Source: Lasiosphaeria ovina
Taxonomy: Eukaryota; Ascomycota; Sordariomycetes; Sordariales; Lasiosphaeriaceae
Direction of reading: 5' to 3'
Length of the DNA: 64,000 bases
Assembly (NCBI GenBank): GCA_033439765.1
Contig: JAULSN010000006.1
Coordinates: forward strand, 2,666,001 to 2,730,000
Position numbers and translations under genes: made by a program. Positions 34,051-45,618 of this stretch are shown here, in pieces. Each line of letters begins with the position of its first letter. Position 1 is the stretch's first letter. The notes beneath the pieces are model-generated. The model was not told where the DNA came from. It saw nothing but the letters and a program-made list of their open reading frames with translations, and searched no databases.

Positions 34051-37000
34051 GAGGACGTTAATTTCCTTATCTATGGCTTTGTTATAAGTTTGTAGTTTAG
34101 ATGCTTATAGTAGTTTGTAGATTAGTCTTTAATAATGCTGCGTTATCTTAATTTATCCTTTATTAATATTACTATAAGTCGCTTCTCGTAGAAATTCGAC
34201 TATAACTTGATTAATTAAACAGCTATCCTCTACTCCAAGACTTTTGTAGTAGAATTTATCGTTCTGGTACTCCCTTGTATTTCAGGTACTAACATTACCT
34301 ATATAGGGACTGCTCGTCCCCTTACTGAGCCGTCCTCGTAACCTCCGCCTTAATACAAACCAAATAGCTAATATAAAGAATAACGTAAAGAGATAGGATT
34401 TCATAGACTATTTATGTAAACCTATACTAGCCGGAAGTATACGGCGTACCTAGTAGCTAGGAGATATTAGGAAGAAAGTATAATGAGGAAGAAAGAAAGC
34501 CCGCGCTCTCTCTCTAATTGACGAGTATGGAGTTGGATCGTATAATGAAGAAGTTCTTATTAAGTTAGCTCCGGCCTCGCCGATATATGCCTTGTCTATT
34601 TATCGGATATCCCTTATGAATATGTAGGCTACCGAGACGACCTAATGGCTCCAAAATAGAATCCCTTAATACGCGTACCGACTGCTATATTAAGCGACGC
34701 TCTTTCCCGTAACTATTATGAGAAATTACTTGAAGCTGTTCTTAAATACGCGTAATAGGCTAGATATATAAATAGAGGGCCCTACTATATAGTACCGAAA
34801 TTAAATACTAAGTGCTACGCCGGGTGGAATGGTAGTTAGAACTACACCGGGTTTTCCTTCTTTAATATGATTAGCTATCGGTGTAATCTTGGGCACCTAA
34901 AATAGACAATCAGTTATATATATCGAGCCGTTTTACGGCCTACGTCGGCTAATTATAGCTAAATCCATTCCGTCGGGACTTTCAGGGATCCCTCGTAATA
35001 GATAGCGTATATAACTCCGGCAACTCCGCCGCCCCTAGGCTTAACTCCAGGTATACTCGGAGTCTTCTCAAAGCTCGCATCGCTTCTACTAAGCGAGTAA
35101 GCCATATTGGAGTATTACATCGTAAGTTAGCGTTTAAACTTGGAGTTGTACTTTAGAGGCCGGGCGGTATACGATATTCTCTCTAGCGGCTCACGGATTG
35201 GGTTTATGAATCGGCGCTTCATAGCGTCTTACATTTCTAGAAAGAAGCCTCCAGTTATACTAGATAAAACGTATAGTAACTACCCTATATAGAGAACCCG
35301 ACACTATATCTACCCGCTCCCACCCCCGTTATAAGAGCCCGACTTTAAAAGTAGTATAGGGTAAAGACTCAAAGGGTTCTAGTAGTGGAGACGGCGCTAC
35401 GAGCAAGTTAGTATATATGCACTAATAGGGCGCTAGGTAATTACTATACTACTATATACCGAATATAGGAGAGGGTATCTTACGTATAATATAACCCGAC
35501 TTGGCCCTAAACTCGGCGAGTGACGATATATACCCACTCCTTACCTAGGCCTATATTAGGGCCTAACGCCACCTTAGTATAAACTAGTACCGTATTCCTT
35601 ATTCACTATAGGCCAAGAATTATTAACCAAAATTATCGCACCGCCTACTTACTCTCGTAAGAGGTAATATCTCTCTACGCTTTACTCCTATTCTAAGGGC
35701 GTAGATAGGTCCTCCCCCAACTCCTCGACCAGAGCTGGGATATACTATATAACTAGTACTTCGGAATACGGCTACTATCTTAGACGGATCTCGATTTCTC
35801 GGGAGCCCGAGTATAGATGAATAAGGCGAGCAGCGCTCTAATATAGCTAAACGTAGGCCCAGTATATTATCTCTTTATCCTGGGCAAATCTCGTAGAATC
35901 ATCACTCACGTAATACTTACTATATCCGCGCCACCGCTTGTAACATAGCCTATGGCAACGCTCGCGCCGTCAGTACCTCGCCGGTAGTCGTATGACCGAT
36001 ACTACGAGTAAAAGGTTCGGTGCTTCACCGAGCCCAAGGATAAGATTTTCGATTCTAGGAGTAACGTAGAAAGCGATATCAATTTGGGTGGTAAGCATAC
36101 GCCTACCTTCCCCTACGTGAGATACAAGAAGGCTAGTACTATATACGTATATAGCCGTACGTTTCTCGGTCTCACCTACTTTAAGAGATACCGCACCCTA
36201 ATATTAACCCCATCTCTCACCGAGCTTTCCTTTATTAACGTAGATGCGTAGCGTAATTACGATCCGGCCGGCCGAAGTTACCCCGTGGCCCTACTTTACT
36301 ACTACTACGGAAAAAGGCGTAGAGAGCGTTAAGAAGTTCATCCAAGTCTCTAACCCTCCCGCTATCGCCGTTACCGCCCTTTAACGGAGTACCCCATTCC
36401 CTAGGTAATATTAGCTTGGCCAACTTAGACTATAGTATTCCATATAGCTAAGAGTATATTCCATTATTAATAATATATATACTCTCATTAGCCCCTATTA
36501 CGCTATACGGAGACTAGTATAATACTAATAGGCTTAAGTAACAATCCGTTCCTAAGTGGGTCCTCTTACCTTTTAAGGCGGAGGGCGCCAACTTCTCTAA
36601 TAATATAGACTAGCTATTACTATATTCATAAGCGACGGCGACTCCAACCATCCCTATATTTTCGATACCTATAACAGGTCCTATAGCAAATAATTTAATA
36701 CCCGAGTATACTTGGATATACTCGGATCCTAGCGATAGCTACCTCGAGGAATTGGCGGAGATAAACCTCCGAATTCATCGTCTTACGCGTACTCTACCCG
36801 CCATGAACAAAACCCTGCCTTCATTACCTTCATAGCCAGTTAATAATATATTCGATGCCGCCTACGCCTTGGTCAGTATCGTAGGCCAGTACGCCGCCAC
36901 GAGGACTACGTCATTTATAAATAGCCTACAGATACCCTAGGCATATACGCGTAATCCAATCCGGAGGGTGCTATAGCTATATCGGCCGCCGTCCCTAGCG

Positions 37001-38267
37001 CTATAGATATATCTATCTACCTTATAGTACTCGCCTACTACTAAGGCTTACTAGGTGTATATGAGGAAATATATGCTTCGGTTCTTCGTAAGACGGAGGA
37101 GATAATCAATCTAATTAGCCACCTTCCTAATTAGTTATATCGAGTAGTCGGCTCGCTAGCCGGTAGTCCGGATCTCCTATAGTCGGGAAGGCTGGACTAG
37201 ATTTCTCTCCCCATGCCGGCGCTATCGCTAGCTTCGTCTTAGTCTAACTACTCGAATATTAGGAGAATTTATTGAACGTTCACGGCGGGAACGAACTACG
37301 TAACTTTTGCTTTAGCGGATAAGGTCACTAGCCGGGGAAGCCTTAGAGGATAACTACTATCCTACTCGACTAGCTAGAGTAAAGGCAGTTGATAGTTCGC
37401 GGCTAAGTCAAGACTACTAAGTAGCTGCTTAGGCAGGCTAATATATTCTGATATACTTTCCTATAGGTTTTGTTTATATCTAAATAGTATATTACTATTA
37501 GTATTATATCTTATACCGTGGTGTTTTTTTCTTTCCCTCTTATACTTAGTATACTATTTTCTTATTTTTTTTTATATATAACATCCTTCTTGTATTTAGC
37601 TATTCAGATCTTTATAGTTATTATCTAACCAAAATCATTACTATATAGCTGACCGCGTACTTCTCAATATGTTCCTGCAATAACTGAATAGACTAAGCGC
37701 CTAGAACTCAGCAACGTATAGTGATACTTATATTGACGGAATAAACGCCTAATGTTTTAGGTATACCTAGATTGAACAAACTACTCTATATTTAGACTTT
37801 TCGTATAGGTATTATCTGAAGCTGCTAAAAGTAGAAAACCGGTCCCCTTTGCAATGGTAGCCCTAAATTATCAAGATTTGAATAAGAGACTGGCATTCCC
37901 ACGACTCTAATCGTATCAGTAAATACATAGATAGTGAAAAATATACTAGGCGAGGGCTCATTATACCATCTCCATTCTCGCCCAAATATTACTACTAATA
38001 ACAACCCTCTCGTGATTATTTGACACCCTTATATGAAGACGATACTAAGGCAGACACCTGCCGTAAAGGCGGAGTATATGATCTCCAGTCGACTAGAAGA
38101 GGCAACCACCAACTAAGGCGTAGCCAAATTACGTGGATTTCAAAGGCCTATTTAACCTTCCTCCCCCTCCGATGAACTATACTAAAATAATTTCAATATA
38201 TTACCGAGCACATCCATTCTTATACCTCTTGCTTAAAATTATTACGACGCCTAAGGTTCTTAGCTAA
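34051..38267. other. long RIP-eroded tract, unidentified remnants
   Basis: Both strands show fragments of readable text, for example a plus-strand MAPK-x-NPLIRVPTAILSDALF stretch near 34,650 and long plus-strand text at 35,560-37,430. None fits a family I can name. A very AT-rich stretch follows (about 37,450-37,610). This is the largest unassigned block of the window and likely an old multi-kilobase repeat or large gene. Confidence 0.4.
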
Positions 38268-38336
38268 GTGTGGAATTATTACCAGTATTACCAATCTACT
38301 CCCAAAAACCCTAGGCCGGTCGACATTTCATCTACT

Positions 38337-39371
38337 ATGGCGAATAAGTCTACTTTAATAAACTTGGAGAGTTGGAACCGGAACGCCGAATTCTGGGATA
38401 AAGAGCTCGGCAACGGAAACGATATATTCTCGGACTTGATCCTACCAACCATCGAAGAGCTGGCCGATATCAAGTACGACGAGAGAGTTTTGGACCTCGG
38501 AACCGGAAACGGCATCGTAGCGCGGCACCTTATACGTACCAATATTAAGGTCTTAGCTACTGACTATAGCGAAGAGCAGATCAAAAATACGCGGCGTCGG
38601 ATAGACGAAGTCGGCCAGGCTAACCAAATCACATTTAAATAACTTGATCTACTAAGCCAAACGGCGCTGGACGATTTTGCATAGCAATATTCTAAGTAAT
38701 ACTTGATTCATAGATAGTTCGAAAGGGGCGGTTTTGTTAATACTACGCGCTAGGGAGTTTGATATCGTTACGGCCAGTATACTACTCAAGGAGTTACGCG
38801 ATATATCGCTACTTGCCGAGTTCTTACCCAAGATCATGAAACCAACGGGGCGGTAAGCAGTCGCCTAGCTCCTACCCGACCTACTCTTGCCGATTTGTAC
38901 TATTAGCTAATCCGGACCCGGTTAGAGTTATTATGGCCAATCTTCATCCGTATTTTCACAAGCCAGCCGCGCATCGCGTTATCGAAGTCGTCGAGAACCG
39001 GGAGACCGGAATATAAGAGATACAGCCATATATTAAAGTTTCTGAGTATTTGAACATTGGCCCCGTACAGAGCCAAGCACTCCGAGGCCAGCCTGAACCT
39101 CTCGTAAATCATTTTCAACCAGCACGTTATCTAAGAAGTGAAAATGTATATACCGTAAGGCGGAAAGGCTGACTACTTGATTCAGATCTGGTTCCACCGG
39201 CCTATCCACGAGCTACTGAATCCATTTTTCAAGGCCGGACTGGCTTTAAATGACGTACGTGAACCGTCGTTTCAGAGTAGCCCCAACATGAACCAGTACC
39301 AGTCGTACCACAACTTCCCGCAGATTCCAATACAGTTCGTCTTTCGGCTCGTACGACGGTTTAGGCAATGA
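38337..39371 (+). pseudogene. class I SAM-dependent methyltransferase, RIP pseudogene with traceable introns
   Basis: Exons 38,337-38,695, 38,754-38,852, 38,926-39,103 and 39,186-39,371 join to 274 codons without a frame break. The introns are 58, 73 and 82 bp and all GT-AG. Motif I reads VLDLGTGNGIVARHL, followed by VLATDYSEEQI (acidic residue after strand 2) and the motif IV/V region EFDIVTASILLKEL with LAEFLPKIMKPTGR. The C-terminal part reads FHRPIHELLNPFFKAGL, EPSFQSSPN. This is typical of fungal small-molecule methyltransferases. Three in-frame stops remain (two in exon 1, one in exon 3), each explained by Gln or similar codons mutated to TAA/TAG. An in-frame ATG at 38,268 is an alternative start. 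The product would be truncated after motif I. Confidence 0.8.
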
Positions 39372-39714
39372 TCGAGATAAATATCATTTATATGGGAATG
39401 GATACCCAGAGGAGTAGTTATAAAGACTATGTCCTAATAAGGGCTTCTATATTTCCTATACCTCCTATCTACCTCTCGAAGGGGCAATTGTCCTATTGCT
39501 GTCGTTTCCCACTCTTTAGCTTTGCCTTAAATATAAAGATGCCTTTATGGCCCTATCTCTTAATCTTATCCGTCGCACATTAACTCGTTAATTTTCCATT
39601 TTATTCTTCGACTTGCTAACTGTAATATTATTAACCGAACGCTACAAAGTTGGCCCTATTCTTAAAAGCCAAATACTTAATCCGCTCTTCTTCGTCGCTT
39701 CATAGAAATAACAT
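39372..39714. other. 3' flank, no gene seen
   Basis: AT-rich, moderately RIP-affected DNA. Open frames are short and unsupported. Confidence 0.4.
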
Positions 39715-39984
39715 TCAAATGCTATATTGAACCAAAGCTTGACATAGCTTCCTAGACAAGTCAAATGACATATATAGAGAAATAATTAGTTGATTTATCC
39801 CCCTCGCTGGATTTCCGTTTACAGGGTGTTTTATATATATCTTTCCATTCCTCGATGAAGTTGGCCTTTGAGTTATAGTAACTACCAAACCTGCGTGTGG
39901 ATTGTCTCGTGTATGAGGATATAAATTTGTTACGGAGGCGAAAGCAAAGGCGACTAGGCTGTGTAGCACAATTAGAAGTTTAAT
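39715..39984 (-). pseudogene. possible small secreted protein remnant lacking ATG
   Basis: On the minus strand an open frame from ATT at 39,984 to the stop at 39,715 begins IKLLIVLHSLVAFAFASVTN, which looks like a signal peptide with an A-x-A/S-type cleavage region. About 70 polar residues follow. No in-frame ATG exists, and an upstream TGA closes the frame. ATT may replace ATG. It could also be chance. There are few cysteines. Confidence 0.3.
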
Positions 39985-40315
39985 GGCCGAAGAACCTCAA
40001 GTCCTAAACTAGAGTTTCTCAGAAAGCCATAATCCAAATATAACTAACCAATAAGGCTGAAGGGTAGTGTATCTCTACCGTCTTCTACGTGTCTCTATTG
40101 TGTGGGTGATAATGTGTGATGTGCATTGGGAAGCTAACTCTAGGAGGGGAAAATCCCCGTACTAAATGTGTGGGCGAAAACCCCTGCGGGGGCAACTGGC
40201 CCATGCGCCTGAGCTAGCTAGGTAGGGCTAAGCCCCGCAACATCTATCGCAAAGTCGCTTTCTGCAGCCAGAGACTTTTTTCTTTACTCGGATTAACTAT
40301 ATCCTTGACGCTCTT
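39985..40315. other. left flank of the LTR element
   Basis: Ordinary intergenic DNA with G-rich runs around 40,140-40,200. No gene is supported. The last five bases (40,311-40,315, CTCTT) are the target-site duplication of the following retroelement. Confidence 0.5.
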
Positions 40316-40547
40316 TGTTGGAATAGCGATATTGGTGACCGCACACTAGCGGAGGTCGCGTGACCGCGCACGTGTGAAGGCACGTGCCGCGCGCAGACCT
40401 CCCGCCCGTACACACAAAACCCCGGTCGCCCTAGAACCCAGTTTAGTTCCTTAGACAGATAGAATAGAATAAACATTACACCCCCCAACGGTAGATCTAC
40501 CACCCTTAGACCTGTAGGATCCCTACGTGGTTTGAGAACCACGAACA
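40316..40547 (+). repeat. 5' LTR, 232 bp
   Basis: Differs from the 3' LTR by about six substitutions (five transitions) and one C-run indel. It contains a GC-rich inverted motif (GCACGTGTGAAGGCACGTGC) in its first third. Confidence 0.9.
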
Positions 40548-40829
40548 CTAATTAGTGAGTGGTCAAATACTCATAGAGAAGCAACGTGAAGAGACGAGAT
40601 CGTACTACCGACGTACGCGCACCGAACTTTCGAGGGAGGTGCGAAAGTGCGTGCGATAGCATCTCGTGCTACTACCTAGACGGAGCCCTTCTTTGAACTT
40701 TCGAGGAAAGAGAAGGATCTCTATCTAGAAGAATAAAGGAACTAAGCGTATAGCGACGTTCACGGCCATAGGTCGGGAGCGACGTACGTACAACTGGAAC
40801 CTGCATTGTACGCCACTATGTAACCCCGC

Positions 40830-41302
40830 TATACCCACTGAACTCCCCCATATACACCCCGGTCGTACGATCGCGACCAATCACCAATAACTTCATCAAT
40901 ATTATCGACACCCCGCTATCGCCGAAGATAGTATCAGCCTCGGGCGTGGGAAAAGGCCCGAACAAGGGCAACGACTCGCGCGAAGATATCTGGGAGAAGA
41001 GCAACATCCTAGGTACGGTATGGAAGGCAAATATCGACTGGGACCTCTGGGACGAGGCTCAGACCCCAGATATTGCCCAACCCCTTCAAGATAAGGAAGC
41101 CACAACTTACTTCGTACGTACGATAATGGAGATCATTTGGTTCTCTCTATCTAAGGAAGACATCCAAGCATCCTTCCGCGAAGATTTTGAGGGATGGACG
41201 ACCGTACAATTCGACCAAGTTAATCGTACGTTCAGAAAAGAAATGATCACGATCGCCGAGAAGTACGGTATCCTAGTTACCGGCAAGACAATCTCAGAGT
41301 AG
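40830..41302 (+). pseudogene. Gag-like N-terminal coding region of the LTR element
   Basis: An open frame without a clear ATG runs to the TAG at 41,300-41,302 and ends EKYGILVTGKTISE. It includes DIWEKSNILGTVWKANIDW and a FREDFEGWTTVQFDQVNRTF segment. Downstream text at about 41,760-41,925 (GRPYDILYDKAKHFVSIYQR, FAVFPEILSDRTEDYYL) resembles the structural Gag domain of fungal Copia elements. Probably the two were once parts of one Gag, now interrupted by stops and an insertion of Pro-rich repeats. Confidence 0.5.
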
Positions 41303-41477
41303 ATTATGAGCATTATGGGATTAGTTCCCCCGCCCAAGCGGACCGTACGGAGGACTCTACCGCCACTGGATCCACGGCGCTCTTAGTCCCGCGGAACACA
41401 GGAACTTGATGAGGCAGGATTACCGATCCCACCGAAGAAAGGCGTACGGATTGCCGGCGCCCGAATCTCGGACCAAC

Positions 41478-41662
41478 TCATGAACATTATGGAGGCGGCA
41501 CTCCCAGAGCCTGATCTTCCACAGCCCCCTCCACCACCACCGCCGAAGGTGACGATAGCACTTCCCCAAATCATGAACATTATGGAGGCGGCACTCCCAG
41601 AGCCTGATCTTCTACAGCCCCCTCCACCACCACCGCCGAAGGTGACGATAGCACTTCCATAC
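41478..41662 (+). repeat. 93-bp in-frame tandem duplication, Pro-rich
   Basis: Two copies start at 41,478 and 41,571 and differ at one base in the central part (CTTCCACAG versus CTTCTACAG). Each encodes MNIMEAALPEPDL, then a seven-proline run and KVTIALP. It lies in a frame open from 41,480 to 41,743. A multiple of three keeps the frame. Confidence 0.85.
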
Positions 41663-41932
41663 CACCTAACGCCCGGAGGAGAGGGTCTAAGAGGATCACC
41701 GACTCCAACCCTATCGAAGGTCACCGTATTTAGCAAGTCGTAGAAGTCATCGCGTAACTATACTGGCCGACCGTACGATATCCTCTACGACAAGGCCAAG
41801 CACTTCGTCAGTATCTACCAGCGATTGGAGATCCCGGAGGATATATACTTCGCAGTCTTCCCGGAGATCCTATCCGATCGTACGGAGGACTACTACCTCT
41901 CGCATATTAGTCCGGACAAGCGTTAGAACGAG

Positions 41933-42295
41933 GTGTACGTTATGCTAGATACGTACTTCAATACTACGAGACCACCGGAGGGAACGGTACTCTGGATCCG
42001 AAGGCCACTCTATAGACTGGTAGAGTTAGGAGTACATTGGTTCAAGACGTACGCCCAGCACCATATCGAGAAGCTGGGTATACGCACGTCGACGAAGGAG
42101 GAAGCCAAGCTTGAAGAAGCAGGGCTGAAGGCCAAGCCGAAGTCGTACCTTACGTACGATACCCAGATCGAGTTCAACGGATGCCGGATCCAACTTCAAG
42201 GACACGAGATCACCGTTAAGCAGAAGGGTTAGGCCAAGCAACTAAGCTTGATCAACCCGAAGGACAAGGACGCACCCCAGTAAGGACGGTAAGAT
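41933..42295 (+). pseudogene. Copia-type reverse transcriptase remnant
   Basis: The frame 41,933-42,232 reads LDTYFNTTRPPEGTVLWIRR, then PLYRLVELGVHWF, YAQHHIEKLGI and IEFNGCRIQLQGHEITVKQK. It is followed after one stop by AKQLSLINPKD. This is the C-terminal half of a Copia reverse transcriptase, normally preceded by the palm with its catalytic YVDD motif. That motif is absent, so the polymerase cannot function. The join to Gag-like text upstream marks the internal deletion. Confidence 0.7.
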
Positions 42296-42829
42296 TACCG
42301 TACGAATCGAGGCATTCGTAGATAGATTGGAGAAGAAGGAGGAGGACGAGTAGAGGGAGGAGAGCATACTATATACCAATATATCACGACGGCCATAACA
42401 CTAGCATAGATTCACCAAAGAAGGCATTGAGGTGGCGAAGTCTTCGGCGTTTACGCGTACCTCGGTATCGACCGAGGGCATCGCGGCGATACGACGCTCG
42501 TCGTCCTAGGTACGAGTTAACTTATCGTACGACAAAAGAAAGAGTCCCGAGGGTATCGTACGTTAATGGCCGGGCGGCCAGCCTCGAGAGGGCAAGGCCC
42601 AGACCTACTGCCCCTTCCGTACGGACCTCGAACTCAATCTCGTCGTCGTACAAGGCAAACAATAATCCGATAAAGAAGTATACCGAGAGCACGATCACGT
42701 CAAGCAAACCACGGAAATAGGTCATTTCGAGAGGGACTCATCTCCGAGTTATATAAGAGAGATGAGAAGGCGTTGTCTACGATAGGAAGGAAGACCGGAG
42801 ATGTGCGGTTATAAAAGAAGAGTTGCTAG
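42296..42829 (+). other. 3' internal part of the LTR element
   Basis: Arg-rich open text (for example 42,427-42,720) of the type accidental in GC-skewed RIP-free DNA. No RNase H motif could be confirmed. Confidence 0.45.
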
Positions 42830-43062
42830 TGTTGGAATAGCGATATTGGTAACCGCATACTAGCGGAGGTCGCGTGACCGCGCACGTGTGAAGGCACGTG
42901 CCGCGCGCAGACCTCCCGCCCGTACACACAAAACCCCGGTCGCCCTAGAACCCAGTTTAGTTCCTTAGACAGACAGAATAGAACCAACATTGCACCCCCC
43001 CAACGGTAGATCTACCACCCTTAGACCTGTAGGATCCCTACGTGGTTTGAGAACCACGAACA
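42830..43062 (+). repeat. 3' LTR, 233 bp
   Basis: Matches the 5' LTR end to end and is followed directly by the CTCTT target-site duplication. Confidence 0.9.
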
Positions 43063-43720
43063 CTCTTGTTTGCACTTAAACCGACACGAAACTAAGAACT
43101 TCATTACCTAAGATCGAATAGGCTAGGCTCCTTTTATTTACCAATTTGAGTAGAAAAAACTTGAAGCACATTATATAATGGATTGATAGGACTATTCGAA
43201 GATACCTATAAGGTAATTAGAAGGGGGCTGCAGTGCTCGCAGAGAGCCAGAGAGCCAGAGACTAGTGTTGCAATATAATACCACCTAACCCTCATTGACC
43301 TCGCTGTGGTTGCCAATGCCACTCTCGTCACCCGAGCTACCACCCCCACTATACTGACACTTCTGAACGCCTATAAGCGCTGTGGCTAGGAGATGTTCGG
43401 CGAGAGTAGGGGAGATCATTGTAGCTAGGCCAAATAGAGCTTAGCCCTGGAGGCCCAAGCTCAGCCCCTTTTTCGAGTCAACAAAGGCCCTCAGTGCTTG
43501 CGTATTGTTCCCGAACACACCAAATGCAAACGCGTAACAATACGGAAGTAACACGATTTCTGCTTCAATCGAAAATTACCTACCAGCGTTAATGGTCTAG
43601 CCTGCGCCCCTTGAGCCCTAATATATTTTCAACTTTTGCAAGATAATGCAGGTGCGACTAATTAAGATGATCACAATGGTCGCAGAAGGTAGGAGCAATA
43701 TTGACAAAGTTATTGAACTT
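43063..43720. other. intergenic between LTR element and repeat copy
   Basis: Mostly normal composition, no gene supported. A doubled GAGAGCCAGAGAGCCAGAGA run is at about 43,240-43,260. Confidence 0.5.
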
Positions 43721-44190
43721 GTGCAGGAATACAACCCACACCATAGTAATAAAGGCACTATCATACAGCAGTCTATAAGGCTTCCTGCGGACTTTCTGCA
43801 TACAGGCTCCCTCTGATCAGAGGGAGAAAGCGGTTTTTCTAGGTGCAGCTAGAAAAACGCGACATACAGATACGCGGGGCGACATGTAATAGGCGACATA
43901 CAATGGGCGACATACAATGGGCGGCATATAGGGCGGTAAAAAGAGCGTTAAGGAGTGTATTTTTCGTCATCAGTAATGACCTTCTGGTCCGATCAGAGGA
44001 AGGAAATCGCCATATTTCATTAACTATCTTCCTAGGGGTAGTGCGCGGCTCGTATATAAAGACCCTGGTACGGGTGTAGACTATAGACCAGGGTGTCGCA
44101 CAGCTAACCCAGTGCTTACATACACGTGCAAAGAAAAACAACGAAAGAAAAGCAAAAAAAATAAGGGGTGACCCCTAATCCCCAAGTCAG
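43721..44190 (+). repeat. ~470-bp dispersed repeat, copy A
   Basis: Begins GTGCAGGAATACA and ends GTGACCCCTAATCCCCAAGTCA. The same sequence in reverse orientation forms copy B at 47,993-48,477. Inside are a perfect 20-bp palindrome (CTCCCTCTGATCAGAGGGAG, 43,807-43,826), a TTTTTCTAG/CTAGAAAAA hairpin just after it, three or four GGGCGACATACAAT-like units (about 43,858-43,935) and a TATATAAAG promoter-like box near 44,053. TG at one end and CA at the other would fit a solo LTR, but no matching target-site duplication is seen. Confidence 0.75.
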
Positions 44191-44585
44191 TATAAGAAGG
44201 GGTGGGCGAGGGCAACTACTTATATACATAGTTGAATGCTGGGCCTCCGTGTGAATACGTGGGTGCTCCATGGTGTGGTTTCCTATTACTTGCCGGGTGG
44301 TGTATATTGACAGGTTAAGAGAGTATGTATATGACTATTAGGATCTCTTTCCTTACATCTTTCTCTTTTTTAGCTTGCCGACTTCTTTATTACACTATTA
44401 TATTCCCTTTAGGTTTGCGACGAATTATGAAGCTGCTAAATATGCGAAAGCTTCTATCGTACCGTATAAATATATCCTGTTATATTTGATCTCTAAGTCA
44501 ATTTATAAAAAACTTGATCTATTCTAAACATTGCACTATAAATAAACTATTACCTTGAAGTATAAACCCGATAAAACATTGCTAT
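44191..44585. other. downstream flank of the chromodomain gene
   Basis: AT-rich, no gene seen. It presumably includes the 3' untranslated region and polyadenylation site of the minus-strand gene. Confidence 0.45.
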
Positions 44586-45618
44586 TTAAGCTTGCTTCCG
44601 GGAACGGAACATGCGAACCAACTGTGGGCAGATGTCGTCCTCTGCTACCCATTCATCCCATCTTCGGCCCCAACCTCTCCATCTAACCCTATATAGCACT
44701 CTCGCATCTACAGTCTTTGTCCGAAGCAGTTTCTCAACTAGGTATTGCCCGTCCTTCTGGGCAATTGGACCGGGTTTAGTGACCTTCTTCCGCTTCTGAG
44801 TTTTGTCATTAAGCTGCTTGTGGTGTAGTATTGTAGCTTGTGGTCGTCCTGATGCTTTGGCTTGTCGGGGGCGTAGATGTCTGGGTAATCTATAACTTTC
44901 GTTTTTGACGGCAAGGGCTTGTGAGTCATCAACTTGGGCGTGGCCTGAGATGGAATTGTTAGAGTAAAAGTCTATACGCCGAGTTTGGAAATTTACTTAC
45001 TCGTCTTTTCGAGGATTAGACACTCTGATGGAGGCGATAGACTTAATATCAGCGATGGAGAACCCTTAAGTCTTGAGTCGCTATCATTCGGACAAGCAGT
45101 CTGAATTTTATCTTCTATATTAAGTATAGCAATTTCAACTGGCCTCTGGCTCCCATACTTTGGTGTATCGGTATGTCTATCGTTAGGGCAGGACTTTGCT
45201 ACCCCTGAGCTATCTTCAATACAGTTAGTTAGAAATTCCGTCGATTAATTCAAATTTAGATTTTTAAACTAACCTCTAGTACGTTCCGCGCCGGTAACAC
45301 GAAAATCGTGCGAGAATGTGTCGGTTTCGCTTGGTTCTAGTATCTTAGGAGGAATGGCTATTTCCTGCTGCTTTGCTAGCTCGTCGATCTCTCCTATCGG
45401 GTTCACATTAATGAGGGGAGGGTTATGCTGCGGTAATTCAAGACCTATAACGCCTGTGTGAGAGTTAAATCTCGCTGATATTTGACGTTTTACCTACTGC
45501 CATGTTTATCTGATTGTACCGCCATCAACTTCTTTTGCGGGACATCCACGCCCACAACTCTCTGCCAGGAATCGGTACGAGGGCCAGTATTTGAAGAACC
45601 GGACATGCGGGTGGCCAT
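44586..45618 (-). CDS. chromodomain protein, four exons
   Basis: Exons 45,618-45,498, 45,453-45,274, 45,213-45,001 and 44,944-44,586 join at phase 1 every time to 290 residues without a stop. Introns are 44, 60 and 56 bp (GTAGGT...CAG, GTTAGT...AAG with CTAAC, GTAAGT...CAG with CTAAC). The C-terminal 54 residues read GQYLVEKLLRTK, then VLYRVRWRGWGRRWDEWVAE and DDICPQLV. This has the chromodomain pattern of aromatic-cage positions (Y, W, W) and the WxxWGxxxDEW strand, close to the chromo-barrel style. The remainder is polar, with a basic KTQKRKKVTK stretch before the domain. A role in binding histones or chromatin is inferred. It lies between two inverted repeat copies. An in-frame ATG at 45,606 is an alternative start. 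Confidence 0.8.

Larger units (their letters stand above)
40316..43062 (+). mobile_element. non-autonomous Copia-like LTR retrotransposon, complete with TSD
   Basis: LTRs at 40,316-40,547 and 42,830-43,062 begin TGTTGGAATAGCG and end CACGAACA (TG...CA). Both outer flanks carry the 5-bp duplication CTCTT (40,311-40,315 and 43,063-43,067). The internal part is only about 2.3 kb. It holds Gag-like coding text and a piece of the Copia-type reverse transcriptase, with no protease, integrase or complete polymerase. The element is therefore internally deleted and would need enzymes in trans. A purine-rich run (AAAAGAAGAG) lies just before the 3' LTR as a possible polypurine tract. I could not identify the primer-binding site with confidence. 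Confidence 0.9.

Noticed and set aside
41383..41736. minus-strand Gly-rich frame
   Set aside because: Reverse reading of the Pro-rich tandem repeat on the plus strand.
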